From the NCBI GenBank assembly GCA_900548855.1, contig URMF01000001.1, positions 1 to 64,000 on the forward strand: a stretch of 64,000 nt of DNA. The letters are read 5' to 3'. Shown piece by piece: positions 32,049-40,109 of the stretch. This DNA comes from an uncultured Eubacteriales bacterium (GTDB lineage Bacteria > Bacillota > Clostridia > Lachnospirales > Lachnospiraceae). The notes beneath the pieces are model-generated. The model searched no databases, was not told the DNA's origin, and worked only from the letters and a program-made list of their open reading frames with translations. Position 1 is the first letter of the stretch. Every line of letters begins with the position of its first letter. The translations under genes were made by a program, and so were the position numbers.

Positions 32049-32572
32049 TTGACGAAATCATTACAAAAAAAGTCCTTTTTATATTGTTTTTTTTACAAAA
32101 TGGGTATTAATGATGTTTCACACGGAAAAATAGAATTATTTGCTAAAGCATTAGATACAACTCCTGCTGAACTTGTTGGATATTATTCAATCGCTCAAAA
32201 ATCTTTTATATTAACCAAAGGGTCCGTCAGCAATTCTCTATATAAAAAACTATCTCAGTATGGCACCTATGATAATTCCATTCAAAAATATATTATATCC
32301 TCTTTGCTAATTGGTCAGCTTGGTAAAAACTACTCTTCTGGAAACGATACGCTTATATCTGGCGACGAATTATTAGGGCTTGCTATAGATAAAGTTAGAC
32401 TCATTCAGAATGAATCCGGTGGAAGATATACTTATCTCGAATGTGAGGATACTCCTAAATTAATTAGTTTTTATGAAAAAATGGTTTTACACAATTTGGG
32501 AAACGTAATCTTGATTGTGATAAGACAAATATTAACGGTACATATCTCTTACAATTTATTAAAAAATTATAA
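32049..32572 (+). pseudogene. Broken chimera: XRE fragment joined to a GNAT acetyltransferase
   Basis: The front part encodes the end of an XRE repressor domain (DVSHGKIELFAKALDTTPAELVGY) without its helix-turn-helix start. It continues into a GNAT acetyltransferase-like body (SQYGTYDNSIQKYIISSLLIGQLG.., GRYTYLECEDTPKLISFYEK). At a run of six A (32477-32482) the frame shifts: the other frame gives NGFTQFGKRNLDCDKTNING and a stop at 32572. One missing base therefore breaks the C-terminal acetyl-CoA domain. Probably a decayed gene, possibly of a repressor/GNAT toxin-antitoxin type. Confidence 0.65.
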
Positions 32573-32577
32573 TATCT

Positions 32578-32593
32578 TGTGCGATATCGCACA
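32578..32593. repeat. 16-bp perfect palindrome, copy 2
   Basis: TGTGCGATATCGCACA just before the integrase ribosome binding site (AGAAAGGAG), identical to 23085-23100. Its place suggests control of integrase expression. Confidence 0.65.
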
Positions 32594-32611
32594 CAGAAAG
32601 GAGCTGATACA

Positions 32612-33688
32612 ATGCCAAGAGGGAAAGCAATGAGGAACCCCAACGGATACGGTACCGTTGTTAAGTTATCCGGGAACCGCCGGAAACCCTTTGAAGTCCG
32701 AGTGAATACCAAGATAGACGAATGGGGATATCCTCGCTATGATGTACTAGACCGGTTTGAAAACCGGACAGATGCCAATATTGCCCTGGCTGAATATAAC
32801 CGGAGTCCATTTGATGTAAATAAGCGGGATATTACTTTTAAAGAAGTGTATGCTATGTGGTATGACTGGAAGTATGTGAATGGTAAAAAGAAATACTCTG
32901 CAAGCTCCATAGGATGTACAAGGGGAGCTTATAATAAATGTTCCTCTCTCCATAATATGAAATTAGCCGAAATCCGGACTGACGATATGCAGCGCATTCT
33001 TGATGACCATAGTCTTTCTCATGCCTACATGGAGCATATACTCAATTTACTGCACCAGATGTATAGATATGCCCTTGAATATGACATGATTGAAAAAGAC
33101 TACTCCAGCTTTGTAAAAATAACCAAGGAAGAGGATGACGAGGAGGGCATACCATTCACTAAAGCCGAGATATCAGCTTTATGGAAGAATGTTGACCAGG
33201 TACCATATTGCGATACTGTTCTTATCCTCATATATACCGGTTGGAGAATCACCGAATTTCTTGAAATGCAGACCAAAAATATTGATATAAATGAATGGAC
33301 CATGTACGGAGGAATAAAGACAGCAGCGGGAAAAAACCGGATTGTACCAGTCCATCCAGGAATCAAAAGCCTTGTACAGGCTCGATATTCGCCCCATTCT
33401 GAAACTTTTATACATCAAGAGGGGAATTACAAACCTATTACACCAACACGCTATTATAAAGCCTTTGCCGAAGTTATGAAGCAATGTGGAATAACAGAAA
33501 AACATACTCCGCATGACTGCCGGCATACTTTTACCTCTCTCCTGGATTCTGCCGGAGCTAATGAGGTATGCATTGATAGACTGGTTGGCCATGTTTCTAA
33601 AACGCTGACCAAAAGGACATACACACATAAAGATATTGATGAGCTGCGCCATGCCATAGAAATGATACAAATAGAACCTCTGGAATGA
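32612..33688 (+). CDS. Tyrosine integrase
   Basis: 358 residues from the ATG at 32612, behind AGAAAGGAG. N-terminal arm-binding domain (GYGTVVKLSGNRRKPFEVRV), a SAM-like core-binding domain about 75-165, and a catalytic domain with Arg212 (GWRITEF), Lys236, His301 and Arg304 (HDCRHTF), His327 (VGH) and Tyr337 (RTYTH). It is of the Tn916/phage Int family and would integrate and excise this prophage at the 15-bp att core 150 bases downstream. Confidence 0.95.
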   Translation: MPRGKAMRNPNGYGTVVKLSGNRRKPFEVRVNTKIDEWGYPRYDVLDRFENRTDANIALAEYNRSPFDVNKRDITFKEVYAMWYDWKYVNGKKKYSASSIGCTRGAYNKCSSLHNMKLAEIRTDDMQRILDDHSLSHAYMEHILNLLHQMYRYALEYDMIEKDYSSFVKITKEEDDEEGIPFTKAEISALWKNVDQVPYCDTVLILIYTGWRITEFLEMQTKNIDINEWTMYGGIKTAAGKNRIVPVHPGIKSLVQARYSPHSETFIHQEGNYKPITPTRYYKAFAEVMKQCGITEKHTPHDCRHTFTSLLDSAGANEVCIDRLVGHVSKTLTKRTYTHKDIDELRHAIEMIQIEPLE

Positions 33689-33708
33689 CTTCCGGAGGTT
33701 CTTATTTT
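33673..33708 (+). terminator. Integrase terminator
   Basis: AGAACCTCTGGAA pairs with TTCCGGAGGTTCT (one mismatch), overlapping the last codons of the integrase gene, and TATTTT follows. Confidence 0.8.
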
Positions 33709-33728
33709 GTCACTAATATGTCACTAGT
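33707..33728. repeat. Integrase arm-type repeats, right end
   Basis: TTGTCACTAATA and a second GTCACTAGTA in tandem directly after the integrase gene; the first is identical to 6659-6670 at the left end. Confidence 0.55.
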
Positions 33729-33839
33729 AAAATTTTATCAGCCTTTTTGTGCAAAGTTGTATCTTTACACAAAGCTAGGTTTTTCAAGCATTTCCCCACT
33801 TCTATACTTTTTCAAAAACTAACAAAAATAGGGTAAATC

Positions 33840-33854
33840 TAAATACTGTTTAAA
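33840..33854. other. Candidate attR core
   Basis: TAAATACTGTTTAAA, identical to 6597-6611, about 150 bases after the integrase stop and before the first host gene. Confidence 0.6.
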
Positions 33855-33888
33855 AGTTAAAATATAAGACTGCTTTTGCCAGAAATTC

Positions 33889-33912
33889 AAAAAAGGTCCA
33901 CCGGACCTTTTT
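33889..33912. terminator. GGTCC-type bidirectional terminator
   Basis: AAAAAAGGTCC with GGACCTTTTT. Related hairpins with the same GGTCC core occur at 44682 and 46919; the latter also shares the following 40 bases in diverged form. Confidence 0.65.
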
Positions 33913-33929
33913 CTCGTATGCTTGACAAC

Positions 33930-33966
33930 AAAAAAAGCAGCATATCCCTCCCGGGATGTGCTGTCT
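33930..33966 (-). terminator. Terminator of the 122-residue gene
   Basis: On the minus strand ACAGCACATCCCG and GGGATATGCTGC pair imperfectly around GGA, followed by TTTTTTT. Confidence 0.7.
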
Positions 33967-33976
33967 GCCATTCTTT

Positions 33977-34345
33977 TTATTTGTCTGTATTCTTTTCCTG
34001 AAAAGCTATAAAATCGCTGATTATTTTATTTAACTGTCCCGCCTTTGACTTATCATATCCTTCATCAAAACACTTATATATTTGAAAACCTATCAGAAGA
34101 CCAACCTTGAAGTACACATCGCATTCCACCTCAGAAAGTCCTGCTACTATGTTATTCATATCATCCTCATCTATTTCTGTATCTGGAAATGCTTCTCGCA
34201 TACTCTTATAATAATCTTCAAAACCTTCATTCATCTTTTCCGAATAAGAACCGGTAATTTCGTCCATATCATCCATACCATACAACAGAAAAGAGGTCAT
34301 ACTATTTAAGTCTACTCTTTTTAACACATTTGTAAATTCATTCAT
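33977..34345 (-). CDS. Acidic helical protein, DUF6809-like
   Basis: 122 residues, acidic, with the ending VYFKVGLLIGFQIYKCFDEGYDKS, a FxxGFxIxK pattern like the small phage proteins at 24 kb but longer. Similar proteins are scattered through Clostridia without known function. It lies outside the proposed att repeat but close to it, so it could be host or an older phage remnant. AAAGGAAAT precedes the ATG. Confidence 0.55.
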   Translation of the reverse strand: MNEFTNVLKRVDLNSMTSFLLYGMDDMDEITGSYSEKMNEGFEDYYKSMREAFPDTEIDEDDMNNIVAGLSEVECDVYFKVGLLIGFQIYKCFDEGYDKSKAGQLNKIISDFIAFQEKNTDK

Positions 34346-34616
34346 TTTTTAATTTCCTTTCTTTAAAAATCTTAGAATACTTTTTCAAAGTATGTCCAAT
34401 TCCATACCATACTTATACAATTCATTAATTGAATGCGGCTTGAATTAAATTGGTGTCTGTGCTATATTGGCGTCAGATAAAATATTGCTTAAAAAGTGTA
34501 ACATATTATATTTTTCTTTTCAACTATAAGGATACTTGTAGTATAAGTTAGAACATACTATATTAAAAGTAGAAAATATACATTCCCCATTATCAATTTC
34601 ACCAAGGAGGTTTTTT

Positions 34617-35477
34617 ATGAATTATATAGACTTGCATGTACATTCTTCTGCGTCTGACGGTTCCCTGACCCCGGAGGAAGTCGTTACCCTGGCAAAGGAA
34701 GCCGGACTCCGCTATTTTGCTCTTACCGACCACGACACCGTTGACGGCGTAGAACGGGCGCTTCAATACGCGGGAAAGTATGAAAACATTGACGTGCTTC
34801 CCGGCATTGAGCTTTCCTGTTATTATAAAAACAGAGAAATCCACATTGTGGGACTTTTTGTAAATCACAGAGATAGAGTCTTTTTAGAGGAGCTTGCGAA
34901 ATTAAAGCAGGCAAGAGAGAACCGAAACGAAAAAATGGTACAAAACTTTGTGGATGCTGGTATTCCTATCACCATGGAAGAATTAAAGCACGGCAACCCC
35001 AACAGTGTTATTACACGAGCACATTTCGCCAGAGTGTTGGTAGAGAAGGGTTTCTGCAAAAACAAAACGGAAGTATTTGACAAGTATCTCGGAATAGGAT
35101 GCCCGTTTTACCTTGCCAAGCCAAAGGTAACACCAGAACATGTGCTTCATCTAGTCAACCAGGCAGGCGGTACTGCAATCCTCGCCCACCCATATTCCTA
35201 CAAATTTTCAAGAAGTGAGATTGAGACATTATTGGATACCCTGATTCCACTGGGACTCTCTGGTTTGGAATGCTATTATTCCACCTATGACGACGGTCAG
35301 ATGCAGGAGCTTCGGAGCATTGCACTTGCCAAAAAGCTTCTCGTATCCGGCGGCTCTGATTTTCATGGAGTTATAAAACCGGATATCTCCATCGGAACCG
35401 GGCGGGGCAACCTTCGCATTCCCGAAAAACTGCTGACTGCCATCCGTGAATACCGGGCTCAAAATATGATACAATAA
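34617..35477 (+). CDS. PHP-domain phosphoesterase (RNase AM/YciV-like)
   Basis: 286 residues with PHP motifs DLHVHSSASDGSLTPEE at the start, LTDHDTVDG near 37-45, GIELS near 63, AHPYSY near 190 and SGGSDFHG near 245; all supply metal ligands. Relatives hydrolyse 3',5'-nucleotide bisphosphates or act as 5'-3' exonucleases on short RNA. Single gene with AAGGAGG at optimal spacing. Confidence 0.85.
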   Translation: MNYIDLHVHSSASDGSLTPEEVVTLAKEAGLRYFALTDHDTVDGVERALQYAGKYENIDVLPGIELSCYYKNREIHIVGLFVNHRDRVFLEELAKLKQARENRNEKMVQNFVDAGIPITMEELKHGNPNSVITRAHFARVLVEKGFCKNKTEVFDKYLGIGCPFYLAKPKVTPEHVLHLVNQAGGTAILAHPYSYKFSRSEIETLLDTLIPLGLSGLECYYSTYDDGQMQELRSIALAKKLLVSGGSDFHGVIKPDISIGTGRGNLRIPEKLLTAIREYRAQNMIQ

Positions 35478-35522
35478 CCTACAGAACCTGCCACCGACAG
35501 CTTCTTCCGGATGCATGGCAGC

Positions 35523-35565
35523 AAAAAGCCGGTAGAAAACATATAAATGCATTCTTCCGGCTTTT
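35523..35565. terminator. Bidirectional terminator between PHP gene and yajC
   Basis: AAAAAGCCGG (35523-35532) and CCGGCTTTT (35557-35565) with a 24-base loop, placed between two convergent genes. Confidence 0.75.
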
Positions 35566-35577
35566 CGTTGCCAATCC

Positions 35578-35925
35578 CTATTTCTTCTTAGAATCTGTCT
35601 CCGTTTCTTCCTCACTGTCTTTCTCTACCTCTGCTATGGCATTCTTGTGCATCGGAATCCGGCAGTTCTTATTATTACCAAACTCTACAATAACCGTATC
35701 GTCTACTACATCCAAAACAACACCGTAGAAGCCCCCTGTGGTCATAATATTATCACCCGGCTCCACTGCATTACGGACTGCATCCATTTCCTTCTGCTGT
35801 TTCTTCTGCGGACGGATTAAAATAAAATACATAACACCTATCCAGACTACAACCATCACTAACGTCATAACCAAAGAACCGCCTGATGCCTGCTGGGCAT
35901 CTCCATTTAATAACATTGAAAACAT
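35578..35925 (-). CDS. yajC: Preprotein translocase subunit YajC
   Basis: 115 residues from the ATG at 35925, which lies 9 bases after AAGGAG; upstream in-frame ATGs sit too close to or before the site. A single membrane helix (LVMTLVMVVVWIGVMYFILIRPQKKQQKEM, residues about 20-40) with the hallmark IRPQKKQQKE, then the small cytoplasmic fold EPGDNIMTTGGFYGVVLDV. Part of the accessory SecDF-YajC export complex. It is directly downstream of tgt, a conserved pairing. Confidence 0.93.
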   Translation of the reverse strand: MFSMLLNGDAQQASGGSLVMTLVMVVVWIGVMYFILIRPQKKQQKEMDAVRNAVEPGDNIMTTGGFYGVVLDVVDDTVIVEFGNNKNCRIPMHKNAIAEVEKDSEEETETDSKKK

Positions 35926-36018
35926 AATCATTAACTCCTTTTCTACCTTAAATTTTATAAGAATCACTTTTTTCCATGCGCAAGGCCGCCCATAGCCGCT
36001 TCCTCAAGCACTTCGTAT

Positions 36019-37149
36019 CTATTCCCCCTGAGCGAAGCCGTCCAAACGCATCTTTTTATATTCTGAATAACGTTCTTCCTCTATCGCTGTACGAATCTCA
36101 CTCATCATATTATTATAAAAATGCAAATTATGCAAGACACAAAGACGCATTCCCAGCATTTCTTTTGCTTTTAACAAATGCCGGATGTATGCCCTGGAAT
36201 AATTCCGGCAGGCTGGACAGCTGCATTCCTCTGATATGGGCCGGCTGTCTAATTCGTATTTTGCATTAAAAAGATTCATTTTCCCATGATTCGTATATAC
36301 ATGTCCATGCCGTCCATTCCGGCTTGGATAAACACAGTCAAAGAAATCCACTCCACGCTCCACAGCCTCCAGAATATTGGCCGGTGTTCCAACCCCCATA
36401 AGATAGGTCGGCTTACTCTCTGGAAGATAGGGAACCGTCTCTTCTATAATATGATACATCTCCTCATGGGATTCTCCCACTGCCAGCCCGCCAATAGCAT
36501 ACCCGTCCAACTCCATCTCCGAGATAACCCGGGCATGCTCCACTCTGATATCTGCATGAATTCCACCCTGGTTAATACCAAATAAGAGCTGGTTTTTATT
36601 AATGGTATCCTCCAGTGAATTCAACCGTTTCATCTCCGTCTTACACCTTGCCAGCCATCTGGTGGTACGCTCCACAGAATTTTTTATATATTCCCTTGTG
36701 GCAAGACTCGGAGCACATTCATCAAATGCCATGGCAATGGTAGATGCCAGATTGGACTGAATCTGCATGCTCTCCTCGGGACCCATGAAAATCTTACGCC
36801 CGTCAACATGCGAATTAAAATATACTCCTTCCTCTTTAATTTTCCGTAGTCCCGCAAGGGAAAACACCTGGAACCCGCCTGAATCTGTCAAAATAGGTTT
36901 GTCCCAGTTCATAAATTTATGAAGACCTCCCAGCTGCTTAACTACCTTATCGCCCGGTCTTACGTGCAGATGGTATGTGTTGGAAAGTTCAATTTGCGTT
37001 CCAATCTCCTGTAAATCTGTGGTGGCAACTGCACCCTTAATTGCCGCTATCGTTCCTACATTCATAAAAACTGGTGTCTGAACGGTTCCATGCACCGTTT
37101 CAAATGCAGCACGCTTGGCATTTCCATCCTTTTTAATAATCTGATACAT
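36019..37149 (-). CDS. tgt: Queuine/preQ1 tRNA-guanine transglycosylase
   Basis: 376 residues, full length. Catalytic and substrate motifs are present: SNTYHLHVRPGD, ILTDSGGFQVFSL (catalytic Asp), GGLAVGES, FDCVYPSRNGRHG (nucleophile Asp) and zinc ligands CSCPACRNYSRAYIRHL near residues 305-325. It exchanges G34 for preQ1 in tRNAs with GUN anticodons. Leads the tgt-yajC pair. Confidence 0.96.
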   Translation of the reverse strand: MYQIIKKDGNAKRAAFETVHGTVQTPVFMNVGTIAAIKGAVATTDLQEIGTQIELSNTYHLHVRPGDKVVKQLGGLHKFMNWDKPILTDSGGFQVFSLAGLRKIKEEGVYFNSHVDGRKIFMGPEESMQIQSNLASTIAMAFDECAPSLATREYIKNSVERTTRWLARCKTEMKRLNSLEDTINKNQLLFGINQGGIHADIRVEHARVISEMELDGYAIGGLAVGESHEEMYHIIEETVPYLPESKPTYLMGVGTPANILEAVERGVDFFDCVYPSRNGRHGHVYTNHGKMNLFNAKYELDSRPISEECSCPACRNYSRAYIRHLLKAKEMLGMRLCVLHNLHFYNNMMSEIRTAIEEERYSEYKKMRLDGFAQGE

Positions 37150-37383
37150 GACTGATTCCGGATACAGCTTTCATAAGCATTGCATCCGCTCTTCCTTTCT
37201 TTAAATCACTATTGCACATTATACTGGTATTTTACGCTGTTGTAAACCTAAGAATTTTTAATAGTAGAATGGTCGTTTTATGCTTTCTTCAGGGTTCTTT
37301 TCAAAGAACTCTATAAAAAATTAAAAATGTCACCGAAATATATATTGGTTAGACTGGAATACATTTTGGAAAGGGTGAGAAAC

Positions 37384-38514
37384 ATCAAAATTGATTCAAG
37401 TCAGGTCAGTATAGATTCTGGAAGAATCTATACCAATAACACACAGGTAACACAGCAGACTGTTATGAGGCAGCCAGGCACCAATGTTACCACCTATTCA
37501 GGCAACACATTTTTAAGCAGCTATGTACAATACAGTGGGACTGCCATCAGCCGTGGAAATTACGGCCAATATGATTCTTTTACCAACTCTATGTCAGATT
37601 CTGGTGATACCCAGACACTTACCTCAGACTTATACACCAATCTGGCATATAACACCGTTACGATTGAACAGGCAAAATCTGCCTGGCAAAAGTACCACGA
37701 GGAGTTTATCAACCGTCTGGAAGAGTTCATGGAACGGATTAAGGAACAGCTTCTTGGACGGGGCTATTACGATTCTGACAGCATACTGGATTTGACCACA
37801 AGCAGCCAGCCCGGAACTTTCTGGACCAGACAGGATTACCAGAATGTTACCGTAAGCGAAACAGAAGCCACTCGTTTTAACAGCACGGGCTCTGTAGTGA
37901 CAGCCGATGGCCGGACCATCGATTTTAACATCTCAATGGAAATGAGCCGTTCCTTTATGGAGACTTCAGAATCCCTTACCTCTCAGACACAGTACATTCT
38001 TACCGACCCTCTGGTCATCCAGCTAGAGGATGCACCAGAAACCATAAGCGACCAGAAATGGTACTTCGACATTGACGGAGACGGCGTAGAGGAAGAAATT
38101 TCCCAGCTGGCAAGGGGAAATGGTTTTTTAGCACTGGACGAAAACGGTAACGGTAAAATCGATGACGGCAGTGAGTTGTTTGGTACAAAATCCGGCAACG
38201 GCTTTAAAGACTTATCTGCCTATGATGAAGACGGCAACGGATGGATTGACGAAAATGATTCTGTCTATTCCAAGCTGAAAATCTGGGTTAAGGACGCCTC
38301 CGGCAACGACAAACTCATCGGGCTGGGGCAGGCGGATGTCGGTGCCATCTATCTAGGCGCTGCTGACACCCAGTTTACTCACGCAGCTGCAGATACGAAT
38401 GAGACCCAGGCAGTTGTCCGACAGACAGGCTTCTATCTGCATGAGTCAACGGGAGCCGCAGGAATTGTACAACAGATTGATTTTGCCACAAAACAACCGG
38501 AACATGTAGCGTAA
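37384..38514 (+). CDS. Secreted-type protein with EF-hand-like calcium motifs
   Basis: About 376 residues if translation starts at 37384, where ATC follows GGAAAGGGTGAGAAAC and the protein would begin (M)KIDSSQVS, as in relatives that start MKIDSS. The first in-frame ATG (37327) has no ribosome binding site. The C-terminal half carries three Asp-rich loops (DIDGDGVEEE, DENGNGKIDDG, DEDGNGWIDEND) like EF-hand or dockerin calcium sites. No signal peptide is visible. Polar Ser/Thr-rich N-terminal half. Function unknown; the start is the main uncertainty. Confidence 0.65.
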   Translation: MKIDSSQVSIDSGRIYTNNTQVTQQTVMRQPGTNVTTYSGNTFLSSYVQYSGTAISRGNYGQYDSFTNSMSDSGDTQTLTSDLYTNLAYNTVTIEQAKSAWQKYHEEFINRLEEFMERIKEQLLGRGYYDSDSILDLTTSSQPGTFWTRQDYQNVTVSETEATRFNSTGSVVTADGRTIDFNISMEMSRSFMETSESLTSQTQYILTDPLVIQLEDAPETISDQKWYFDIDGDGVEEEISQLARGNGFLALDENGNGKIDDGSELFGTKSGNGFKDLSAYDEDGNGWIDENDSVYSKLKIWVKDASGNDKLIGLGQADVGAIYLGAADTQFTHAAADTNETQAVVRQTGFYLHESTGAAGIVQQIDFATKQPEHVA

Positions 38515-38523
38515 CAATATTTC

Positions 38524-38565
38524 AAAAAGACGTTGGTTTTTCCTACGGAAGCCAACGTCTTTTTC
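38524..38565. terminator. Bidirectional terminator
   Basis: AAAAAGACGTTGG (38524-38536) and CCAACGTCTTTTT (38552-38564... ) form a perfect 13-bp stem between the convergent calcium-motif and ABC permease genes. Confidence 0.85.
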
Positions 38566-38591
38566 ATTTCTATATCCTGTGTGCAACTGTA

Positions 38592-40109
38592 TTACTCATT
38601 ACGGATTGCTGCCAGTGGGCTTAATTTCGTGGCTCGCTGTGCAGGGAAAAAACCTGCGACCATACCGATAATTGTAGAAAAGACAATGGACAACAGCACA
38701 AGCCATAACGGAATCACTGAGATTTTTGCCCCTTCTGTAAAGTCTCCCATTACTGCCGGAGCAACCTTATTCACAACAACAGAAAGCAAAAAGCTTAATG
38801 TCACACCTGCTATGCCCCCCAAAAGCCCGATAAATGCAGCCTCTGTCAGGAACATTGTACGGATATTGCCAAGACCACAGCCTAACACCTTCATGATTCC
38901 GATTTCCTTCGTTCTCTCATAGGTGGACATTGTCATCGTATTGGCAATACCAATTGCTGCAACCAGCAGGGAAACCGCACCGATGCCGCCTAATACCGCC
39001 TCAATAATCATAAATTCCTTTTCAATCTCTTCCAGCCACTCCTTATTGGCTTCTCCACGATACCCCATATCCTGAATCGTCTGTAATACATCCTCTACAT
39101 TAGCCGATTCATCCACATTTACCGTCAGCTGTGAATACTTCAAATCCCGATATGGTTTGCCATCCTTGTTGGTGGGCTGTCCGGGTATTACACTGTTTTC
39201 CGAATAATTCTGCTTTAAAAATTCTTTTAGAGCATCCATACTCGTATAACAGTAATAGGAATATTCCGTATAGCTTTCTATGTCGCCCTCCGTAATACCG
39301 GTTATCTTGACAGGCACACGCTTCATAGAGGAGGAAAAATTACTATAGGATATACTGTCATCTCCAAATTCATCCAGGGACAGTCCTTCATCATAGCTAA
39401 AATCATCATCACTACTGAAGTCTTCCGTTTCATCACTGAAATCTTCCGAGCTGTCATCTTCATCATCCTCCGTATCACTGCTACTAAATGTACTGTCTAC
39501 AAAGTCCGTGTCGGATGAGGACATATCAGCCCCTGAATCATCCTCCGCAGCATCCTCCACCTCTATTCCCCCCACCAGAGGAGTGTTCAGTAAATCTATG
39601 TTAGGCATTTCCTCATTTTCATAATAAGGATATTCACCGGTAGACGAATCCATAAACTCTGCCAGAATCTGGTTACCAGCAATCATGCTGAGATTTCCTC
39701 CCTGCTCTGGCAGGGTTCCTTCTCCCAATTCAATTTTTTCAAGATACTCCTGAGTCACTCCAATCAGCGTAATATAGGACTCATATTTTCCCGCCTGAAT
39801 TGGCATGCTGTACCAGAGCTGCGGTTCCACTGTCTCCACATGCTCTAGCTCTAAAAAGGTTTCTATAGTGGAATCATCCAGAAGCAAATCATCCGTTCCA
39901 TAATCACTGTCTGATGATACCATAATCTCCATCAGTCCACCTGCAGTTCCCACCTGTTCTAACATGGACTGCTTCAATCCAATACCCAGAGACAGCATGA
40001 CAACAATGGATGCTGTACCAATGATAACTCCCAATATAGTCAGAATTGTCCTGGTTTTACGGCGCCACAAATTTGTCAAACTCATTCCAAGGATATCAGA
40101 AATCTTCAT
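38592..40109 (-). CDS. MacB/FtsX-type ABC permease
   Basis: 505 residues. N-terminal membrane helix and MacB-type periplasmic core start (MSLTNLWRRKTRTILTILGVIIGTASIVVMLSLG), a large extracellular domain, and three C-terminal helices with FtsX signature (VSLLVAAIGIANTMTMSTYERTKEIGIMKVLGC). Within the extracellular domain is an unusual Asp/Ser/Glu tract of about 65 residues (near 190-260). Partner of the ATPase at 41672 and translationally coupled to the surface protein gene by a 14-base overlap. Confidence 0.88.
   Translation of the reverse strand: MKISDILGMSLTNLWRRKTRTILTILGVIIGTASIVVMLSLGIGLKQSMLEQVGTAGGLMEIMVSSDSDYGTDDLLLDDSTIETFLELEHVETVEPQLWYSMPIQAGKYESYITLIGVTQEYLEKIELGEGTLPEQGGNLSMIAGNQILAEFMDSSTGEYPYYENEEMPNIDLLNTPLVGGIEVEDAAEDDSGADMSSSDTDFVDSTFSSSDTEDDEDDSSEDFSDETEDFSSDDDFSYDEGLSLDEFGDDSISYSNFSSSMKRVPVKITGITEGDIESYTEYSYYCYTSMDALKEFLKQNYSENSVIPGQPTNKDGKPYRDLKYSQLTVNVDESANVEDVLQTIQDMGYRGEANKEWLEEIEKEFMIIEAVLGGIGAVSLLVAAIGIANTMTMSTYERTKEIGIMKVLGCGLGNIRTMFLTEAAFIGLLGGIAGVTLSFLLSVVVNKVAPAVMGDFTEGAKISVIPLWLVLLSIVFSTIIGMVAGFFPAQRATKLSPLAAIRNE

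Larger units (their letters stand above)
6597..33854. mobile_element. Siphovirus-type prophage, about 27 kb
   Basis: Everything from the endolysin (6798) to the integrase (33688) reads as one temperate siphophage: lysis, tail, head and packaging, late regulator, replication, early regulation, CI/Cro switch, lysogeny genes, integrase. The proposed ends are a 15-bp direct repeat at 6597-6611 and 33840-33854, with shared integrase-arm-like repeats just inside each. Host genes flank both sides. Head, tail, lysis and integration genes look intact. I found no clear small terminase subunit, capsid protease or excisionase, so inducibility is open. Confidence 0.9.

Noticed and set aside
32049..32633. 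Treating the 194-codon frame as an intact gene
   Set aside because: The end of the frame reads as noise while the alternative frame continues the GNAT domain; the front lacks a helix-turn-helix.
6597..33854. tRNA-gene integration site
   Set aside because: No tRNA is visible at either edge.
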